A stretch of DNA of 64,000 nucleotides from Pachypanchax playfairii (Eukaryota > Chordata > Actinopteri > Cyprinodontiformes > Aplocheilidae): positions 529,740 to 593,739 of the forward strand of contig SSNP01000051.1 in assembly GCA_006937955.1 (NCBI GenBank). Reading direction: 5' to 3'. The notes beneath the pieces are model-generated. The model saw only the letters and a list, made by a program, of their open reading frames with translations. It was not told the origin of the DNA and searched no databases. Shown here piece by piece: positions 18,568 to 29,759 of this stretch. The position numbers and the translations under genes are program-made. Position 1 is the stretch's first letter; each line of letters starts with the position of its first letter.

Positions 18568-19301
18568 AGAGGCCATTTCATACAAATTTCAGGACTTTGT
18601 GGTTATTTCTTAAGTATTAACCAGTAATATGAAACATTGTATATCTAAAAAACATCAGGAAACACTGATTAACAGAACTTTCAAATTGTCTGCGTTAAAA
18701 TTCGGGTGGTTCCGGCTCCTTCCGTCAGGCCTCGAGCAGCAGCAGCTCGTTAATATTCATTATTTGAATATGCTGGACTCTGATTGGCTAACAAACTAGC
18801 CCATGAGAGCAAGGTATACTGTTTGAGGAAACACTGATTAACAGACCTTTCAATTTGTCTGCGTTAAAATTCGGGTGGTTCCGGCTCCTTCCATCAGGCT
18901 GATTCGGCTGCTCATTGTTCGAATTTGCTGGCCTGTGATTGGCTAACAAACTAGCCTAGGAGAGCAAAGAATACTGTTTTCTGCCCCGCTGTGCATGGTA
19001 ACGTCAGATGTTGTGTCTTTCTGTTTGCTACATCTTATGCTAACAGCTTTTAGCCAGCAGCATGCTAGGCGTGGTTTCAACTGTGGGAGCTGATGAACAC
19101 TAACGAACAAAGGAGTTGTGATGAAACAGATACAGGCTGTTCAAACTCGGGTGTTATCACCACCTGCGTAGTTTGAGAGATTAAAACTGGAAGAGAAGTT
19201 ATTGACCTGTTTTCACACCCACTATGAAGGTAAGAACACCTGTGGAGCTAAAATATTCAACAGAAACCTCAGAAAAACCTGTTTTTAATGGAAGGGCCTC
19301 T
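18568..19301 (+). mobile_element. TTAA-family transposon, copy C, inside the zinc-finger remnant
   Basis: AGAGGCCATTTCATAC to GAAGGGCCTCT, with CTAA (a changed TTAA) on the left and TTAA on the right. It carries an internal direct duplication of about 150-185 bp (starting GGAAACACTGATTAACAG at 18656 and again at 18832), making it longer than copy B. It splits the finger array. Confidence 0.85.
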
Positions 19302-19603
19302 TTAAAGAAGAGCTTTCATAACTGTCAGATATGTGGGAAAGTTTTACTCAGTCTGAAGATCTGCAAAGTAACATAATAACTCACAAAGATGATCGACCTG
19401 TTTGTAAATATTTAGGACAAGACATTGTTCAGTTTCAGTTTGATGACGTGAAATATGTGGCAGAGGTTTAAATTCTTTCTCTGCCTTTCAGAACCACATG
19501 TTAACTCACACCATTAAGATATTGTAGTGATAAAAATGTCTGATCATGAGTGAGTGGTACCATGAGCTCAGTTTAATAACAGATCTGATAACCTGGAGAC
19601 CAG

Positions 19604-20624
19604 GGGTCTCATTTATAAAGCTTGCTTACGCACAAAACGGGGTCGGAAAACTGCGTAAGCAACTTTCCAGGCACACTTTGGGATTTATAAAAAAAAAACA
19701 TAGCGGAAAAATGTGCGCAACTTTAAGTTGACTAAGAACCTGGTTTACACACATTTTGGACATGGAGAGCACCTGCAGTGCTGCTGCTGAGAAGGATAAC
19801 ATTATTTATTCCAGCAGTATTATTGATTGTGATTCATGCGCACACAACAACAAATAACCCCCCCCACACACACACACACACACACAGCCCCCGCCCCGAC
19901 ATGTGGATTATCAGCAAGGGGGGAGATTGAGACAGAATGTCATGCATCGTTTATAGGACCAACACAGAAGGCATGATTTTTAATTTTTTTACAATTTTTA
20001 ATTCTTTATGTGTGCCTGAAATGTAAGTCAGGACATCACATATTTTATGCTGTTCTTCTCACACTTCATTCACCGCACTAATCATGTCCCTCTGTACCTG
20101 CAGGACAGGGTCAGTTAGCACCCGGCCACCTCCAGGTGGCCAGGTGGCCGGGTCCACAGATCTCTCTGAAGAACTCACAGCATTGACTGCTTCAGCAATG
20201 CTGTGCCACTCTGTGGATTTTCTCTTATTTGTTATGCCACTGCTGTGACCTCCAAAAAGCACTTCCTTTTGTTTTTCCACCTCACACACAAGTACCTCAA
20301 TTTCTGCTTCGATGAAGTGGTGCTTCCTTGATCTTCCTTGATCTACGGCGGACAAGCCGACTCATGTATATGCATGAGATCCACGAGGCACTTTCCATTG
20401 ACCATTTGTGGTAGAAAGTGGGCGTGTTGAGGGCGGGATGTGATCCAGAAACACCTGAGCACATTTCTAGGTAAAGTGTGATTTATAAAGCAGAGATTGC
20501 GTGCAGCTGTGAGTACGCCATGTTTTATAGGTCATAAACTTACTTGGCGTAAGTAGATTTTTTTTTGCTGAGCTTAAGTACAGTTTTAGTAAAGATTCTA
20601 CGCAAAGTTTTATAAATGAGACCC
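19604..20624 (-). mobile_element. PIF/Harbinger non-autonomous element, copy 1
   Basis: Ends GGGTCTCATTTATAAA and its inverse, with CAG direct repeats on both sides (19601-19603, 20625-20627), a CWG target as in Harbingers. On the minus strand 20355-20059 encodes a Myb/SANT-like accessory protein fragment: KHHFIEAEIEVLVCEVEKQK, then KRKSTEWHSIAEAVNAVSSS. No DDE nuclease gene is present, so it is not autonomous. A (CA)n tract lies at 19866-19887. Confidence 0.85.
20059..20355 (-). pseudogene. Harbinger Myb/SANT-like protein fragment
   Basis: About 75 residues follow the Myb-like DNA-binding accessory protein of fish Harbingers (FIEAEIEVLVCEVE; TEWHSIAEAVNAV; SSSERSVD). After ERSV the reading departs from the expected DIKKKWSDLK and becomes proline/glycine-rich, so the C-terminus is lost. 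The protein would normally help the transposase reach the nucleus and bind the element ends. Confidence 0.7.
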
Positions 20625-20639
20625 CAGAACAGTTACTTA

Positions 20640-23039
20640 TGTTTTCTACTGTTTGCTTTGACCACCAGAGGGCGATCTTTTCACAGTTCATATAAGTAAG
20701 AACCCAGAAGATTTAACTGTTTTTTCCATTTACTTAAAAATGAGAGATTATCAGAGTAAAAAATGTATTTTTTTCATCCATCAGATTAAGCTTCAGTTAG
20801 GAAGCAGAACAAACCTGCTGTGCATGTAGGGAATAGTTATAATGAGTTGGAAATGATCCAGTGAGCATCATAGTCAGATTCTAAGTTTGTTTCTGAATCT
20901 AAGTTTTTAGCTTTTTGTTTTTAACAGAACAACCCAATGCAGGTTACAACTTCGTAGCAGAGTTTAGCGATTTATATGAGTAAAAACAAGGGCGTGGCCC
21001 AAAAACAAACAGCTAAAGCTTCAAACTTCTCAAGAGGAACAACGTGAGAACAAGAGAAGGAGTGACGAGCTGATAAGTAACTGAGACCTGTCATAATACT
21101 GAACTGATTTCAAACAGCCTGCGGTGTTGATCTCCTCCTTTCTGCCTGATTAACTCTGTTATTGAGGTTTTAATGTTCCCTGAGACTGAAATGGGACACA
21201 AAGAACCACGTCTACAGAGAGTTTTGGTCACATTCGGGTTTATAGCTGTTGAATTTGGCATCTCAGGAATTCGTGGATTGATTTTCTTTATTATTTTTTG
21301 CTTTTATGTTGTTCACAGCTTATTTCACTATCTGATATTTTGAATATGTTCATGGCGTGTTTACATCATCATCTGAAGTTAGCCATGTGAGGGCATCTTC
21401 TCCTTCCTTTGATGTTTTATCTTTGTGCTTTTTGACTTCCCTTTTTATTTGTTCATTATACTTAAAAAAGTTGAAAAAGGAAAGGAGTGGATTTGTTTCT
21501 GTCTTTAAATGAGTGGATTTTTATAAAGATTTTTTTATGAAGTTTTAATTCTAACCTGCTCAGCACCTTCAGAGTGACATCAGCCTCCTGACTGAGGGAC
21601 GTTGTGGTCAGAAATCTTATCTGAGAATTTTATTTTTGTTTATCTGTCTGTGAGCTGATCGACGTTACCGTAAAGTTCTTGATGTTCAGTTTTGCTGACA
21701 TCTACAACCTGGTTTCTCTATGTTTTCTCAACTCAATGTTTCTGTTTTCTGCCTCTTTTATAGTTTAATTTTTATGATTGACGATATTATTTTTGTAGCA
21801 TATTCAGTATATACAGTATGTTCATGAAATAACATATTCTATATTTCTGTCTGTTGGATATTCAAAAAATTTTTACCGTCTTTAAGGTCGGGCTGATGGT
21901 AGAATCAGGATTTTTTTGGAGGGAAAAGGTGAGAAAATGTTTCAGGTACTTGTTTATGAAAAGTCAATGTCAATGTTTAATTCAAATGTTTAATTATAAT
22001 GTTTTTTTCCTTGTCTTTTTAAAATTTAATCAAAGATGAATTCCATGAAGGGGCGGAGCCAAGTTAATTTTTCCAGTGAATACTGAATGTGTTGCTCCTC
22101 TACATGTTTACATTCATTCATGTTGGTGAGTTTAACACCTTCCAGGTAAGACAGACTCTTGTTACTGAATGACTGAGTTTAGGTCTTGAATAAGAAAGTT
22201 GTTAAATCTTTATATAACTGTTACCTGAGTCATCAGAGAGGTCGTGACATATTATTCTCTGAAACATTTAGAAGGAAAAAGCATAATCAAGGTATGTTAT
22301 GATCATGTGATCAACCCAGGAAGCTGTTTTGTTCCCTTCCAGCCGGCTGACGATACACTTCATGTTAAAATGTTCATTCAGTGTTTTTTAGAGGGAAAAA
22401 TCTTTTTTATTGAGGCCAGTTTCATGAAACTGTTCATCAGATTTTAAACATAATGCTGAACCACAAATCAGCAGCCAAATATTTATGATTTCTCTTGTCA
22501 GATTCAAGTTATTTCACTTACTAGTGTGGTTTGTTTTGTTTAATGGGACTCGAACTGTTCCATGTCTGTTCGTATGAACCGAGCTCCTTGGAAACAACAT
22601 AAAGACATGAGGACTGTTGTAAAGCTTCAGTGATATGTTGAAACCAGCTGCTTTGTTGTTGGGTGTGATGGAGACTTCAGCATCTTCGTAACGTGGTTTT
22701 TCTATATTCGATGGTGAAATTGTTTCTTCTACATGGTAAAGGTTTATAGAACACGTGGATTAGTTGTTGTCTGCATCCAGGTCTTTACAGGTAAAACTGA
22801 TGAGAAGTTTGAGTCTGTGTCACTCTGATACAGTCAGAGTGAAGATGATGGTGAAGATGTGTGTGGGGGGATGTTGTGAGTATGTCAGCAGTGACTGCAG
22901 ACAGCTGGGAAACAAAGAGCAGGTAGATAGATGATTGATTAGCCGCGGCTGTTTGGGTGACTGAAACTCATTGGCAGCCGTCACTTTGATGAATTACACC
23001 TCAGAGAAAAACACACTGCACTCTGATTACAGCCAGTGA

Positions 23040-23040
<1 letters not shown>
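20640..23040. other. Intergenic region without recognised genes
   Basis: AT-rich and without coding-like frames beyond chance. A few motifs look like old repeat ends (GGGCGTGGCCCAAAAAC at about 20990, GGGGCGGAGCC at about 22050), but no boundaries could be set. Confidence 0.4.
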
Positions 23041-23078
<38 letters not shown>

Positions 23079-23395
23079 CTTGTATTTCTGACCTCCTGAG
23101 GACCCGTTTCCTGACTTTTACTATCTTTCTGGGGTCCGAGGGTTCTTGTGGGGACCGAAGCCTGGTCCCCATGAGGGGGACTCCCCTTTTTAGGGTTAGG
23201 GGTTAGGTTTATAGGTATGGTGTGAATAGAGTTTTAGTTAGTCTTATGGTTAGTTATAGATCAGTAATGGTTAAGGTTAGGAAAAGGGTTTGGGTTAGGT
23301 ATAAATCTAGTTACTAAAATCAATGGAAGTCAATGGACGGTCCCCATAAGGATACCAAAACACACTTGTGTGTGTGTGTGTGTGTGTGTGTGCAG
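23041..23395 (+). repeat. (GT)n-bordered dispersed repeat, copy 1
   Basis: A (GT)n tract at 23041-23077, then a unit with GTATTTCTGACCTCCTG, GAAGCCTGGTCCCCATGAGG, GGGTTAGGGGTTAGG and GGACGGTCCCCATAAGG, closing with another (GT)n tract at 23366-23393. An almost identical unit is at 52.6 kb in the same orientation. Confidence 0.85.
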
Positions 23396-23399
23396 GGTT

Positions 23400-24890
23400 T
23401 GATCGCCTCTGTTAGAGTGTGGATGAACCTGCCTCTGAATGTGTGGCTTGCTCTCTGAAATTGCTCTGCAGGGACTGTTTTCAGTGGATGTTGCCAGTTT
23501 TGTTTTCATGCTAATCCACCATCATGGTCACACACATAAAGTCCTTGTTTAGTATTCTGCAGGAAGAGGCAGATCATCCCTAGAACTCCAGCTCAAGGTC
23601 CTAAACATAGGGTGATTTGTTCATATTTAACACGCTGCGTGACAGGGTTGTACCTTTTCTCTGTCCCTCAGCTTCACCTGTGACAAGATGCTCTGAATTA
23701 TTTATCCTGAGAAAGACCAAAATGTGTCTTTGATGTGTTAAGATTCAGATCATAGGCCTTTTATTAAATAAAACATTTCAAGATCTGAGATAAGGGCGGT
23801 TCCACATCAGGATAAAAGCTGTTTTCGTTCAAGGATTCTCATGAAATCAACTGATTCTGTGACAAAAACACGTCACTGAGTACGAAAGTTCAAACAGCTC
23901 CGCAGCATTTTACAGCAGTAATTTCCTTTTTGTTGTTTTGTTACATGGAGAGAGAATTCTGTCACAGACTGATGAAACGTACAGATATTTATCAAGACAA
24001 TTAGAAACTGCTTGTTTGTAGGAAAACCTGATGTTAGATTTAAAATATCTTCAACCAACCCAGTGACCTCATCAGTGGTTTCTAAAGCTGGGGGCGTGGC
24101 CTATTTAGGATAATGAAACATTAGGTGGAAGATCCTGTTAGTTTCCAGTATCATGCTAAACTGAAAATTTAAGGTTAATATTTTTTAAAATCAATTTTTT
24201 TAAAGCTAGTAATAGATTCAAACAAGTTTATAAATTTGCACATAATTATTGTAAATAAATATCCTCATTGGAATTCTGATAAATGAAACTTTATTTCATG
24301 TGTATCATATCAAACACAACAGCTTGTACAACACATTGGTATTTACCCCCCCCCCCCCAAAAAAAAGCTCCAAATTAAAGGCAGAAAGTCGGTTTCACAA
24401 GAAAAACTAAAGTTTCTCACAATCAAAAAAAAAAACCAAAACTCCTCCCAACAACATAAAAAATATACTAATTAAAAAAGGAACATTTAACAGGTAAAAA
24501 ACAGAACAGGATTCACATCTGAAATCTTTTTTTTTTCAATGAGTATCAGAACAGAGATACAAAAATAAAAGAAAACGGACATATCTCTAAAGATTACATT
24601 TATTTACAAGAGAAAATGTGTTCAGACTTTATCTCGTAAACAGGAAACAGTTTATTCCTGTTGGTATTTTTGATCAAATTCCTCTAAAACATTTTAAAAC
24701 TTGTGTTTCATACAGTGTTTAAAAGTCGAATATGGAACGTTTTCATAAAAACAATATTTTTATTCCTGACAAAACATCTGAGAGCGTTGCTCAGCGACGG
24801 TGTTTACATTCCTTTTGCAACAAATTCCTATCAACACATCACAGACACGCCCCCTCAACTGACCTCATCATGTGTGCACGGTATCTGTTC
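23400..24890. other. Intergenic region, no recognised genes
   Basis: No exons. A C13 run at 24346-24358 followed by A8 marks a possible repeat end, and short poly-A tracts are frequent at 24360-24600. Confidence 0.4.
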
Positions 24891-24894
24891 ATCC

Positions 24895-25128
24895 CCCTGC
24901 TGGAGTAGTTTTTGTGCTTCCATCCAGTTTTTTCTAACACATAGGTTTGTGCATGCTTATGTACTGTATATGTATGTATGTATGTATTCTCCTGTGTGAC
25001 CTTGGCTGACCAGAGCAATGTGCGCCGGCCTTAAGGGCGTGGCTGCCGGGAGAGCGACTGTCAAGCTGTTCTCTGTATCTCCATGTAATTTCCCCCCGTG
25101 GGACAATAAAGGCATATCAAATCAAATA
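24895..25128 (+). mobile_element. LINE 3' end
   Basis: Reads CCCCTGCTGGAGTAG near the start, then (TATG)n, and ends TAATTTCCCCCCGTGGGACA, ATAAAGGCATATC, AAATCAAAT. This is the standard polyadenylation tail of a common fish LINE. It abuts the TTAA-element relative and probably inserted into it. Confidence 0.6.
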
Positions 25129-25135
25129 ATACCTC

Positions 25136-25581
25136 CACAAAAATAACGTATTTCCCTTAAAATTATATTTGAAGTAAAATATAATAAAATATAGATTTGG
25201 ATGGGAACGACGCTGGTATTATGTTTACATCTACCAGTCAGTAGCGAGTAGAGTAGCGGGCACCATTGCGGATTGCCTTATATGGTAAATAGTTCGAAGC
25301 TGGTACGGTGGGAAATGGCGGAGCCAGTGGTTGAGAAGCTGCTTCAGAGCCTCAGAGATTTCGTTATCTTTCTCAGAAGAGGAGCAAACAGAGAATATCA
25401 AAAGCCAGAAGGAGTTTAGTTGACGCTACAATAAATAGACTTAAATAAAACATTTTCACTGCATCAAAACGCATGTGGAAATAACAAACCTGACATCCTG
25501 ATGGCTGGAAACCTTGTTCTGTTGTTGCAACAACAACATCCACACACTAGATGTCACTGCTTCATGTTCCATATTCAACCT
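25136..25581 (-). mobile_element. Shortened relative of the large TTAA element
   Basis: Runs from a sequence matching (inverted) 14115-14290 to TTCCATATTCAACCT followed by TTAA (25582-25585). From 25315 the plus strand could encode MAEPVVEKLLQSLRDFVIFL plus about 14 residues before TAG. This may be a leftover first exon of the parental transposon or chance. Confidence 0.6.
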
Positions 25582-25907
25582 TTAACTAGCAGTAAGAAAA
25601 TGTAAAACCAGCTTGAATGGTTGTGTGTAAAGAGCAGAATAGAGTATTCCCTATTAAAATTCATAAGAAACATAATAATCACAAAGACACCAAAAATATT
25701 TTATGATAAGTTGACTTTTTTTCGGAAAGTGAACAGCATTCAACTCTCAAAACTGCTGAGGGACGGTTTTTGTTGCCTGCATGTAGAACTAATCTGATTA
25801 AAAGCTTAGTACTTTATAGCGCAATGGTGGCATGGAACTGGTTACCAGGGTTTTAATTGTACAGAAACATAGGATGAGATTTTATATATATATATATATA
25901 TATATAT

Positions 25908-26437
25908 TAGGGCCGGGACTTTAACGCATTAATTAAGATTAATTAATTACACAAAAATAACGCGTTAATTTTTTTAACGCATTTTAATCGCACTTATTTA
26001 AGCACCGCAGAACATCTCTCATGAGTTTCAGCAGACCGATTATACTGGCGCACCTACCAGCGTTCATTATTTAGGACAACAACAAACCACAGTGAGCATG
26101 AATGAAGAAGCGACCGCTTTGATTGTTATAAAAAAAACAACTGGATGGAAGCGTGTTAAACATATAGCAGCAAGCGTGGACGTTAGCCCGACTCCGAGTA
26201 CAAGTGTAGACATTTTCTACACTTAATGCACTGGTCTGTTGGACTTGGTTGAACAAAAATAAACAATATTTTGTTGCTTATGTGTATTCAGTCATGATTC
26301 AATGGTATACTAAAAATCCGTTTGAAAAAAATTCTCACTTTTCTCTGGTCAAATATTTATATGCGATTAATTTTGATTAATTAATTACAAAGCCTCTAAT
26401 TAATTAGATTAAAAATTTTAATCGAGTCCCGGCCCTA
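25908..26437. mobile_element. hAT-type MITE inserted in (TA)n
   Basis: Ends TAGGGCCGGGACT and GAGTCCCGGCCCTA. The interior is built of GCGTTAAT and TTAATTAA motifs near each end. It is flanked by TATATATA on both sides, so an 8-bp duplication is plausible but not exactly definable. Confidence 0.8.
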
Positions 26438-26439
26438 AT

Positions 26440-26712
26440 ATATATATATATAGTTGATACTGGAAACTGAATTTAACATTAGTAATAATTTAGTTGTTGC
26501 CTGATTGTTTTGTCTTTTTTTGTAAAATAGTTGATTAATTATTTTTTGTATGGTATTGTAAGTGTGAATGCTGTATGTGCATCCTAGGTTTGTCTGCTTT
26601 CTTATCAAGAGTTGATTCATTATGTATGTTTAGTTGATGAAGTCAAGACCGCAGGAAGAATAGCAACTGTGTTAGCTGTAGCTAACAGGGATCTTAATAA
26701 AAACAAGCTTGT
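26440..26712 (+). mobile_element. Probable LINE 3' tail
   Basis: Ends AGCTAACAGGGATCTTAATA followed by AAAACAAG, the usual end of a fish LINE (…GGGGATC.TAATAAA). It sits directly after the stop codon of the minus-strand zinc-finger gene, so that gene's 3' UTR may run through it. Confidence 0.45.
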
Positions 26713-26713
26713 T

Positions 26714-27579
26714 TTATAACTGCGATGTCTCACCTGTGTGAGTTTTCATGTGACTTTCTAAAGAGTCAGCACAGTTGAACGCTTCGCCACACGTTTTACA
26801 GGTGTACCGTTTCTCACCTGTATGTACTCTCTGGTGACTTTTCAGCACATGGAGGCGAATGAATTTTTTCCCACACGTGTCGCACTCGTGAGGCTTCTCA
26901 TTTGTGTGACTTCTCATGTGTCTTTTCAGCTTTGACGGGTTAACAAATCTATTTCCACACAACTTACAGACATACAGCAGCTCACCTGTGTGGGTTCTCA
27001 TGTGATACTTTAAAGTGTCGCCATATTTATAGCTGCGACCACATATCTTACAGGTATGTAGTTTTTTGCTTGCATGGCTTGACAGATGTTTCTTAAAGCT
27101 TGAAGGGTCAGAAATGTTTTTCCCACAGACATTACAAAGATACGGCTTCTCACCTGTGTGAGTTCTCACATGGAGCTGAAGATGATCACTTCTTCTAAAT
27201 GTTTTCCCACATGTCTTACATGAAAACACCTTCCCACCTGTGTCAGATGAAGCAGATTCAGAAGGACCTTCAGCATGGAGTTTGCGGGCTTTGTTAATTC
27301 GGTTCCTTTTCATTTGGGATCTTCTAGAAGTGTCAGGATTTACAGACTCTTCAGCGTTTTTATTAGGAGTGATCAACTCCTCCTTCAGTACAAGCTGCTT
27401 TCCTCCATCACCAGTACAGAGTTCCTCTTCCTGCTCTTCTTTAATCTGAGGAGGATGAAGATCCTCTTCATCTGAACTGGAATTCTTCTTGTTTTCAGAG
27501 AGAACTTCCTCTTCCTGCTTCATCTCTGGAGGTTGAACCTCTTCATCATCGTCTTCATCATCATCTTCGTCTGGAAGGT
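26714..27579 (-). CDS. Zinc-finger gene exon 2
   Basis: 866 nt with acceptor ttctttag at 27580. It holds the acidic linker, a basic patch (RRSQMKRNRINKARKL) that could be a nuclear signal, and all fingers. It ends THTGETSQL-TAA. Confidence 0.92.
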
Positions 27580-29683
27580 CTAAAGAAACAGAAAGAAACA
27601 TGTACAAACATGTTCAGATTTGATCTGAACTCAATATTCTCCTCCGATGGAAACATCTTTTCAAAATAAAGGATGTCCATTTTATTTGGAAATGTGTTAA
27701 TATGTTCAGTATCTTATTTATCTATTCATACTTAACTAGTTAGGCTAATTATAATGATATTTTTCATAAAATCTCTCCCTGGGGTTATTATCAAATCAAT
27801 GACGAGTCCCAATGACTCTTTTTGTTTACAGGCTTTTGTTTTGAAAATATAGCAACACACTAAAAACAAAACTTACCAGAACAAATGATAAACTAAACAA
27901 ATACAGAAAACTCTGACTAAAGTGAAGCAACAACAAAACATGGGGAACAGGAAAAAAGAAGGGCCTACAAAATAAAACAGGAACTTCCAAAATAAAGATC
28001 ACAGGGGAACCTGGTAAAACCCTTAGAGAAAACTTAACAAAATGCAAACACCAAAACCTAACAACACCCCACCCCAAGACTTTTATAAGATTTATTTTGC
28101 TTGACTTAATACATGAAACATTTTCAGTCATATACCCTAGATGTGTTTTTATAATAACTTTAAATTGTTGCATACGTTTGGCAGGTACTGTGAGGGGCAG
28201 CAGAACAACAAGACTCCCATTCCCGAGTGGAAAATAACTGAGGCTAAGACAAAACCAAAACTTAAAGGGTAATCTTACCCCTTACCAAAGTACAACCCTA
28301 AGCACACGGTGGGCATGGCCATTGGAACCATTCAATGTGGGAGGGACATGTCCCCGCCCCCTTCCTTTTCCAACATGAAGTTTCTCAGTGCACTAAGTAC
28401 AGTTTAGATAACTGGTCAGCAAGCACAACTCATCCTGCTCTTTCGTAAATTGAAAGTGTGTCGCACTGAGCCCAGTCCTCCTCAGTCTGGGTCTGACCCC
28501 GTAGGTGTAGTGGCTCCTGTGCAGTGCGCACCTGACAGTGGTCGCTCATGTGCAGGCGGCAATCCACAGGACTGAATGCGAACTGTTGGCAAGAGAAAGG
28601 GAGAAGGGCGGTGGGGGCTCGGAGTCAATGGGAACAAGCTCGTCCAGTCCTGGGGTAAACATGGTATGTCACACACAAAACAATGACCGCGGTCTCAGAA
28701 AGTTCTTCTCTCCTACATACCACAGCGAATAATTAACTCAAGTCAGACGGCTTTCAACTCTTCAATTTTTCCGGGAGACTCACGAATTTCAGTGCCCCTC
28801 CTGAATTTCTCCCCATTTTTTTTGTTGTTGTTGTTGTAATCTTCAGGTAATTCACCAAGTGAGGAAGATTATCCCGTATGTAGATCAATACCCAAGCGAG
28901 CCATTTCTTGTGTTGTTAAATCCATTATCTTACCAAGTTTTTTTTTTTTTTTGCTTAGATGTGTAGTTGTTAATGAGCCAAATACAGCATCAGGTGTTTT
29001 TCTAACTTAAAGACCAATAGGGAGCCTAAGTCACGCCCTTCTACTTCTGGTCCATGGGTCCCTTGGACGAAAAAATAATGAATAGAAGTCAATGGAGACA
29101 AAATAAGTTATTTTCTGATCCAGATTGAAATGCACCATGGATCGAACATATGATGTCCGTGAGTTATAAAGACAAGTTTTGATGCCGAGAAAGCGATCAG
29201 TTTCGACACACGGCAAGTTATTTTATATTTTGTGTGAAAACGAGTGATAAACCCGGTCGTGCAGTGGGAGCATTTTCCCGACAGTTAGATTTCTAAAATC
29301 GCAGTGTCCGCCCGGCATTAATGAAACTCACTACCTCTTGGTGCTTTTTGAGTCACGCTTTTGTTTTTAAACCAAATTTAAATCGCTGTAATATTACAGT
29401 TAAATTTGACCTCCTGGTTTTGTGTTCTTGTGTCCCTTATAAGTTTAAGTCTAAAATGCAACAGAGGGGTTTATGCTCGTGCGTTCGTTTTGGGAGAATA
29501 TTACGAGTTTTTACCCTCTCTGCGTCGCGTCTCTTCGGATTTCAGGACGTCCAGCAGCTTGCGCTGAAGACGGATCTGTTCTTCATTCTGAACGATTATA
29601 TTTTCACATTCAGAGAATATTTCTTGACCAGCAGCGGCCAGTCGTTGTCTGATAAGCTCTCTCCAGTTTCCAAAGTTAGCCAT
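26714..29683 (-). CDS. C2H2 zinc-finger protein, six fingers (complete, two exons)
   Basis: A putative nuclear DNA-binding transcription regulator. Exon 1 (29683-29515) starts MANFGNWRELIRQRLAAAGQ and continues EIFSECENIIVQNEEQIRLQ, the N-terminal helix typical of the large teleost zinc-finger expansion. It ends AGAGAGG|GTAAAA. Exon 2 (27579-26714, acceptor tctttag) joins in phase to give 344 residues. An acidic linker (DLPDEDDDEDDDEEVQPPEM, then HPPQIKEEQEEEL) precedes six tandem fingers at about residues 177-337. All six keep two Cys and two His, and TGEKP-type linkers follow fingers 1, 4 (NEKP) and 5. Finger 2 is followed by an unusual SHASKKL linker. No lesion is visible. Individual orthology is not assignable because these genes expand lineage-specifically. 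Confidence 0.93.
27580..29514 (-). other. Intron of the zinc-finger gene
   Basis: 1.9 kb, no coding exon seen. It contains a copy of the inverted-arm element (29010-29260) and a block at 28750-28810 (CCGGGAGACTCACGAATTTC) that looks like old repeat. Confidence 0.6.
29010..29260 (+). mobile_element. Single arm of the inverted-arm element
   Basis: Matches 11721-11960 closely (AAGTCACGCCCTTCTACTTC, AACATATGATGTCCGTGAGT, AAGACAAGTTTTGATGCC). Only one arm is present. Confidence 0.7.
29515..29683 (-). CDS. Zinc-finger gene exon 1
   Basis: The ATG was chosen at 29683 rather than the in-frame Met at 29716, because homologous genes start right before this helix; the longer form would add MTERLCYFRVI. 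The donor is GTAAAA at 29514. One base (G) carries into exon 2 to complete the Asp codon. Confidence 0.9.
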
Positions 29684-29759
29684 TATGACTCTAAAATAAC
29701 ACAATCTTTCCGTCAAAGCGACATAAACAGTGCTGCAAAAAGCTAACGCGGCTCTTCTT

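Larger units (their letters stand above)
15018..19520 (+). pseudogene. C2H2 zinc-finger gene remnant, frameshifted and split by a transposon
   Basis: A decayed relative of the zinc-finger gene at 26.7-29.7 kb. A candidate first exon (15018-15098, ATG to GTAAGA donor) would enter the second exon in the wrong phase. Exon 2 opens after TTTCTTTAG at 17072 with an acidic leader (LQPPQMKEEV, QPQIKEEQKEQF). It hits TGA at 17341, apparently through a 2-bp insertion before a good NTCTETSNDG frame. C2H2 units follow in shifting frames: CQLCGKSLFKWNLLRHLQVH; CDICGKRLSCSYLLKIHMRI; CKTCGRRFRVPSSFRYHIKK; CELCGKRFTHNEGFKYHMK. There are shifts at 17635, 17863 and a G8 run near 18115. Transposon copy C lies after the MRVH end of one finger, and further finger pieces follow at 19310-19510. 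So many independent breaks argue against assembly error alone. Confidence 0.85.

Noticed and set aside
23190..23300. Interstitial telomere (TTAGGG-like) tract
   Set aside because: Only a few irregular GGGTTAGGG motifs inside a dispersed unit; not a tandem TTAGGG array.
27240..27475. Plus-strand frames opposite the zinc-finger exon
   Set aside because: Antisense shadows of the coding exon.
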